Shown one piece after another: positions 59,910-64,000 of a stretch of DNA of 64,000 bases. The translations under genes and the position numbers were made by a program. The notes beneath the pieces were generated by a model. It searched no databases, was not told the DNA's origin, and saw nothing but the letters and a program-made list of their open reading frames with translations. The stretch is from Bartonella tribocorum CIP 105476 (GTDB lineage Bacteria; Pseudomonadota; Alphaproteobacteria; Rhizobiales; Rhizobiaceae), in the NCBI RefSeq assembly GCF_000196435.1, contig NC_010161.1, forward strand, positions 372,001 through 436,000, written 5' to 3'. Numbering within the stretch: the stretch's first letter is position 1; every line of letters starts with the position of its first letter.

Positions 59910-61194
59910 TTAATATTTTATCTTTTTTGATATTTTTTTGTATTTTTTTAATTGCATTATGTATTAATTTTATTATGTTCTTATGAATTGCTTCTTTTAT
60001 ATTTATATGCCTTTAAAGCTATATTATTGGCGTTCTTAAACGATTGCGTTATGTTTTGAATCTATACATTTATAATATTTAGAAACGCTCTCATAATGCG
60101 TTTTTTTATCTTTATAACCTATCAATTTTTTACTAAATGAATTTAAAATTTTTTGTGAATTTTGTTTATAACGCATTTATCATTTAAACTGTCTTAATAG
60201 GCACCGCGCTCTTATAACCAATGCATTCATTTGCATTTTTGCTTTATTCAAACAAAGCTACAGTTTTTACGCATTTTCTATAGCTGTTATATGCTATAGT
60301 CATGGCATCATTTTCATAAGAGAAACGATAAATAGGATTGAAATTTAGAGACTGTTATGAAAACACTTATAAAAATATCTAAAAAGAGATTGATAATTAT
60401 AGAGATTAGAAAAATCCCTTTTAATAGACCGTGTCAGTGTTGTCAGTTCTTTTTAAAGCTTATATTATTTTTTTAAATGATAAAAAACTAAAACATTATA
60501 TTTCAATGGGTTAATGTTTTTAAGACATAATTCATATCAAGAGTACAATCTTTAAAGATAACCAATGATGTGAATTGATTAAAACTTGTCAGTTATGTGT
60601 CAGTAAATTGAACTGACAAAAGTGATCATTTTAGTGAGTCATTAAAACGTGTCTTATGAAAAGCGTATGAAAGTAAAAACTGATTACGTTATTAAAATCC
60701 CTTGTATGAATTTTATCAGTTCATTTGAATAGATAAACTTATGATTTAGAGAATGATTAAAACGTGCTTTATAAAAAGCATATGATCCTTTAAAGCCTTT
60801 CAAAAGAAAGGGATTATAATCATAAGAAATGTTATCAAGACTATTGTGGTTATGAGTTTTGAGGTTTTTGAGGGTTCCTTTTACGCCACTTTATATATTT
60901 TTTTCAATCAAAAAATAAAAGTTATTATATTTCAATATGTTAATGTTTTAAATAAACAACCCATATTACACACAACACGTAAATACAATCTGTAATATAT
61001 ATAAAAAGGGGTTTTGAAGGTATTTTGAGGGTTTGAGAAACCTTCAAAACCTATAAGTAATATAAGAAAATGAATATATATAACTCTCTTTAAACAAAGC
61101 TATCATTTTAGATTACGATATAATCTTTTAAAGGCAATGTAAAAAAATCTAATTATGTAGAGAAAAGTTAGAGTATTTTTAACTTTTCATATAA
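59910..61194. other. Phage-remnant-like non-coding stretch
   Basis: No intact gene. At 60358 ATGAAAACACTTATAAAAATATC resembles the start of the antirepressors (MNTLIKIS) and is followed by stops. Two segments (60483-60520 and 60914-60950, with TATTTCAATxxGTTAATG) resemble the sequence before attR (51080). Two related segments (near 60637 and 60750, TTAAAACGTG... AAAAGC.TATGA) form an imperfect direct repeat. It reads like decayed prophage ends. Confidence 0.45.
61010..61051. repeat. 12-bp inverted repeat
   Basis: GGTTTTGAAGGT (61010-61021) and ACCTTCAAAACC (61040-61051) are perfectly complementary with an 18-nt loop. No U-run follows on either strand. Confidence 0.6.
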
Positions 61195-61467
61195 TTATTC
61201 TTTGAAAAGATCAGAGTGGGTTCCTGTACGAATAAGATGTAATTTACCTCCTTCTATTCTATAAATAAGCAGCCAATCTGGTTCGATATGAATATCATGA
61301 TATCCTACCCAATCGCCTTTTAGTGGATGATCACAGTAATGTCTTGGTAATGGCTTTTCTTCAATTAGAAGACTCAATAGTGTACGCAGCTTATTCATAT
61401 TTTTACCGCGTTTTTCCGCTTTGCGCACGTCACGTTTAAATTGTCTTGAGCGGACGGGTATCAGCAT
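61195..61467 (-). CDS. YafQ-family mRNA interferase toxin (chromosomal pair)
   Basis: 90 residues: VRSRQFKRDVRKAEKRGKNM, YCDHPLKGDWVGYHDIHIEP, DWLLIYRI and GTHSDLF. All three conserved His and the Asp of the YafQ family are present. It starts 1 nt after its antitoxin. More distant from the 6023 toxin than expected of a recent duplicate. Confidence 0.88.
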   Translation of the reverse strand: MLIPVRSRQFKRDVRKAEKRGKNMNKLRTLLSLLIEEKPLPRHYCDHPLKGDWVGYHDIHIEPDWLLIYRIEGGKLHLIRTGTHSDLFKE

Positions 61468-61468
61468 A

Positions 61469-61726
61469 TTAAATGCCTAAATCCTTAAAAAGGGCATCAG
61501 CGTTTTTAAATGTCTTACCTTTACCTTCATCTAATTCCTTTATAGCTTTACGTGTGACACTATTAGGTACTTTAAGATCAAAAGGCAAACAACCTTCTTC
61601 AGCGACACGCAAAAATGTTATGCGGATAAGGTCTGATGCACTTAATCCCATACGTTCTAAAGTAATCATCGCTTGTTTTTTCATTTCAGCAGGAATGCGA
61701 GCGCGAACAACAGAATCGGTTTTCAT
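61469..61726 (-). CDS. RelB/DinJ-family antitoxin
   Basis: 85 residues from ATG 61726 (GGAGG 9 nt before). KTDSVVRARIPAEMKKQAMI, GLSASDLIRITFLRVAEEGC (ribbon-helix-helix), C-terminal KAIKELDEGKGKTFKNADAL. Antitoxin first, as in dinJ-yafQ. Confidence 0.88.
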   Translation of the reverse strand: MKTDSVVRARIPAEMKKQAMITLERMGLSASDLIRITFLRVAEEGCLPFDLKVPNSVTRKAIKELDEGKGKTFKNADALFKDLGI

Positions 61727-61752
61727 GATTGGTACCTCCATTTATAACCTTT

Positions 61753-61781
61753 ATTATAATGTAGCTATATTGTAGCCTCAA
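61753..61781 (-). promoter_or_regulatory. Promoter of the RelB/YafQ pair
   Basis: Minus strand: TTGAGG (61781-61776), 17-nt spacer, TATAAT (61758-61753). Direct repeats of TGTAGC (plus strand 61760 and 61771) lie in the spacer, echoing the TGTAGTACA repeats before dinJ. Confidence 0.65.
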
Positions 61782-62013
61782 ATCAACTTTTTAGAATTCA
61801 AAACCCTTTGGACAGCAGGTATGGGAAAAAAACTCCACGAAAAGAATCCTTGATTTGCAATAATTAAGAGGAATGTTGCTAAATCCTATTCTCTTAACTT
61901 TATTTTGTTATCCGTCATAGTAAAGAAGATTTTATGTAAGCAACAGATTATGGTTATAAGCTCTATACCCCTTGTGAGATTAACATACCCATTATGTGAG
62001 CATGCTTTATAAG

Positions 62014-62612
62014 TTATTCAGTTTCTCTTAATACCAAATTTGGTAAGTTCTTAACGATTTTCATTGTTTCTAAACTTACGGTAATCACCCTTTGAAACAA
62101 CTCTAGAGGGTAGGCAGGATTGCCAATGGTTTCTCAACAGCATAGCGATTAGCATCATTAACAATGCCGCTCTTTTTATCAGTCTTAACGCATTGACGCC
62201 CCATAACCCATTCAAGAGCGGGTTTGCCATTGACGATATACTTATAAGCTTCAAGAGGGATATCTGTTATGGTAATATTGCTATTGTAGATAACAGTTGA
62301 TTTATCCTTTTCGGCTTTGCCTTTCTCTTTACCTGCTTTTGCGAATTTCATTTCGGTCACATAATAGAATTTTTCGGGATTAGAGATCTCAGTCTGTTTT
62401 GGATTACCCTTTTTAAAGGTCACTGGATAAGGTTCTATGCTTTCGTAATTCACGTGCAAATGACCCAGTTCATGTCCTGTTGTTACAAACTTCCAAAAAT
62501 CATCAGCAGTTTTTACGCAAGGTATACGAGGCAATTCTTTGCATAAATTATCAGCATAACGATCACGATAATCTTCTGAATGAAGTAGACCGTAAACGTA
62601 ATAGAAGATATC
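62014..62612 (-). pseudogene. C-terminal fragment of a type ISP-like restriction-modification or helicase protein
   Basis: Minus strand: DIFYYVYGLLHSEDYRDRYA, KELPRIPCVKTADDFWKFVT, HELGHLHVNYESIEPYPV, AYKYIVNGKPALEWVMGRQC, NDANRYAVE, then a frameshift (about 62110) into YPLELFQRVITVSLETMKIV. This matches the extreme C-terminal target-recognition part of large helicase-methylase restriction proteins. The whole N-terminal bulk is absent. Confidence 0.72.
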
Positions 62613-63073
62613 GTTTTTTATTATAATTTTAGTAAGATATGTCGAAAGGTGCTTCTTAAACCTAGTTTTATACTCTTATCTGTTTTTTTTGGCTTCTTAT
62701 CAGGCGATAATCAATGGAGTGTCTCTTGTTGTCTCTAATATGTAACAGTTCCAATAAATCAGATATATTCTATGAATTAAGAGGCTTTACTTTATTCTCG
62801 AAATGATATCATATCCAGCACCTTAAAATTAAGAAGTGTATAGTGTGTGTGATTGTTATTTTATAGTGTCATTGTAAAATCTTCAAAAGTGGGGGGGTGA
62901 TATGGTTTGTGCGACCAATAAAGCGGGTGTATACAATGCGGTCTACGCTTTTCTCTCAGATTTTATAAGTATTATTCTCATCAAAAAATTAAAAAATTGT
63001 TACGCGGTTGGCGATTTTTTCTGTGACGCTGATGATGTGGTTCATTTTGTTGCTCACTTTGAGGGCACAATGA
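62613..63073. other. Intergenic region before the secretion transporter
   Basis: Mostly AT-rich. A seven-G run lies at 62891-62897, just before a 59-codon ORF. No terminator or promoter stands out. Confidence 0.4.
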
Positions 63074-63081
63074 ATGGGTAA
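62902..63081 (+). CDS. Possible 59-residue leader ORF of the secretion operon
   Basis: ATG 62902 after GGGGGGGTGAT; reads VCATNKAGVYNAVYAFLSDF ... FCDADDVVHFVAHFEGTMNG. Its stop overlaps the transporter ATG, the only support. It may be chance or a remnant. Confidence 0.25.
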   Translation: MVCATNKAGVYNAVYAFLSDFISIILIKKLKNCYAVGDFFCDADDVVHFVAHFEGTMNG

Positions 63082-64000
63082 GTTTTTTTTCACTTTTATT
63101 TTTGCGGTATTTTTGTGCTTTTTTTCATTAGCGAGTTTTGCAGAAAGCCTTCGTGATCAAGCGATTGATCAATCCGAGAGGATTCAACGTCAACAAACGC
63201 AAGAACAGCGTTTTCAACGATTGCATCGTAGAAACGCAACGCATGAGATTTTATTAAAGGATGATAATGAATCTACGGTATTTCAAAGCGATTCAACCCA
63301 AAAAAACTGTTTGCTGATCAAAAGTATTGAGTTTGTTGATGCTCAGTTGATTTCTCGCACCGACCTTCATAACACCATTTCCTTTTGGGAGGGACGGTGT
63401 CTTGGTATTGCTGAGATCAACGAAGTGCTTAAAGCGGTAACCAAGCTTTATATGAAGCGCGGCTATATTGCGGTACGGGCTTATTTACCTGAACAGGATT
63501 TAAGGGGTGGGCGTCTTAAAATTGTTGTTGTTGAAGGACAAGTAGAAGATATCACCTTGGAGGGTCATAAAGTTGAAAGGCAATATCAAGGGGAAATCAT
63601 TACAGCTTTTCCAAATTTAGTGGGTCAACCTGCTAACCTGCGCCCTATAGAACAAGGACTTGATCAAATCAATCGGCTTTTCTCTCGTCATGCAACCATC
63701 AACCTTGGTGCTGGAGATGCTCCAGGTGATTCTATTCTTGATATTCATATTGATAAGCAGAAGCCGTGGTTGTTTACACTTTCCAGTGATAATCTTGGAG
63801 CTAAAGCAACAGGGCTTTACCAAACGCGCGTGAGCTTTTCTTTTGATGACTTGTTAGGGATCAACGATCAATGGTCGTTTAGTTATCAGCGTTCCATGAA
63901 TGGTGGACCGTATCATTTTTCCGGCAAGCGTCCCAATAGTGATACGATAACAGGTTCATTTTCCATTCCCTATGGCTACTGGACGGTAGGTTTTGATGGC
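63074..64000 (+). CDS. ShlB/FhaC/HecB-family two-partner secretion transporter (runs off the window)
   Basis: 309 codons to the window edge. Signal peptide (KFFFTFIFAVFLCFFSLASF, cleavage about FA-ES). Plug-helix-like region rich in Gln/Arg; POTRA 1 (CLLIKSIEFVDAQLISRTDL), RGYIAVRAYLPEQDLRGGRL, IVVVEGQVEDITLEG; then the ShlB barrel start (PWLFTLSSDNLGAKATGLYQ). It exports a large TpsA-type adhesin or haemolysin across the outer membrane, probably encoded next. Confidence 0.9.
   Translation, partial: MGKFFFTFIFAVFLCFFSLASFAESLRDQAIDQSERIQRQQTQEQRFQRLHRRNATHEILLKDDNESTVFQSDSTQKNCLLIKSIEFVDAQLISRTDLHNTISFWEGRCLGIAEINEVLKAVTKLYMKRGYIAVRAYLPEQDLRGGRLKIVVVEGQVEDITLEGHKVERQYQGEIITAFPNLVGQPANLRPIEQGLDQINRLFSRHATINLGAGDAPGDSILDIHIDKQKPWLFTLSSDNLGAKATGLYQTRVSFSFDDLLGINDQWSFSYQRSMNGGPYHFSGKRPNSDTITGSFSIPYGYWTVGFDG

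Overview
The window is AT-rich alphaproteobacterial DNA, most likely from a Bartonella of the rodent-associated kind. The pointers are the BioMNY biotin uptake genes, a two-partner secretion transporter, many small toxin-antitoxin (TA) pairs, and P2-tailed prophage genes with repeated AntA/AntB and KilAC antirepressors. Species-level identity is inference.

Layout. 1-3402 is a relic of an older prophage. Its lysis cassette is intact (416-1450), but the antirepressor, gpD, exonuclease/excisionase and Dam methylase survive only as fragments. 3403-51126 is a roughly 47.7-kb prophage lying between two 16-bp copies of the 3' end of tRNA-Thr(CGT); the complete tRNA is at 51111-51186 (minus). The prophage reads: integrase (3595); lysis genes and P2-like tail genes D-X-U-T-E-FII-FI (6429-14641, minus); fibre, I, J, W, V (17019-24971, minus); lambda-like head genes E, D, scaffold/protease, portal, gpW, terminases (28178-35661, minus); gpZ; SSB; XRE+Dam; replication; a Cro/CI switch (45452-46464); then ERF recombinase, exonuclease and excisionase (49330-51011). 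51187-64000 is chromosome-like, with slyX, an integrase relic, an amino acid permease, bioM-bioN-bioY-bioY, a small secreted protein, pseudogenes, a RelB/YafQ pair, a restriction-modification relic and the start of a ShlB/FhaC-type transporter.

The prophage is heavily loaded with cargo: five complete TA pairs (a sixth lies outside it), HigA orphans, two possible membrane morons, and a repeated cassette made of a structured leader, an antirepressor gene, usually a small partner ORF, and a CCCC/GGGG hairpin. Four of the five in-prophage cassettes abut a TA gene at the hairpin end.

The most interesting signal is the leader, about 240 nt, present six times (4749, 14756, 26709, 37364, 48313, 59633). 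Each has three segments: E1 near the RNA 5' end, E2 complementary to it, and E3, a second copy of E1 overlapping the Shine-Dalgarno. E2 can therefore pair with E1 or E3 but not both. The sequence of the triplet differs between copies, yet complementarity is perfect in the four copies that precede intact genes and is eroded in the two that precede pseudogenes. This looks like a family of copy-specific cis-acting RNA switches, possibly related to the Brt RNAs reported in B. henselae. A second unusual signal is a palindrome, different in sequence in each gene, at about the same place inside nearly all the antirepressor genes.
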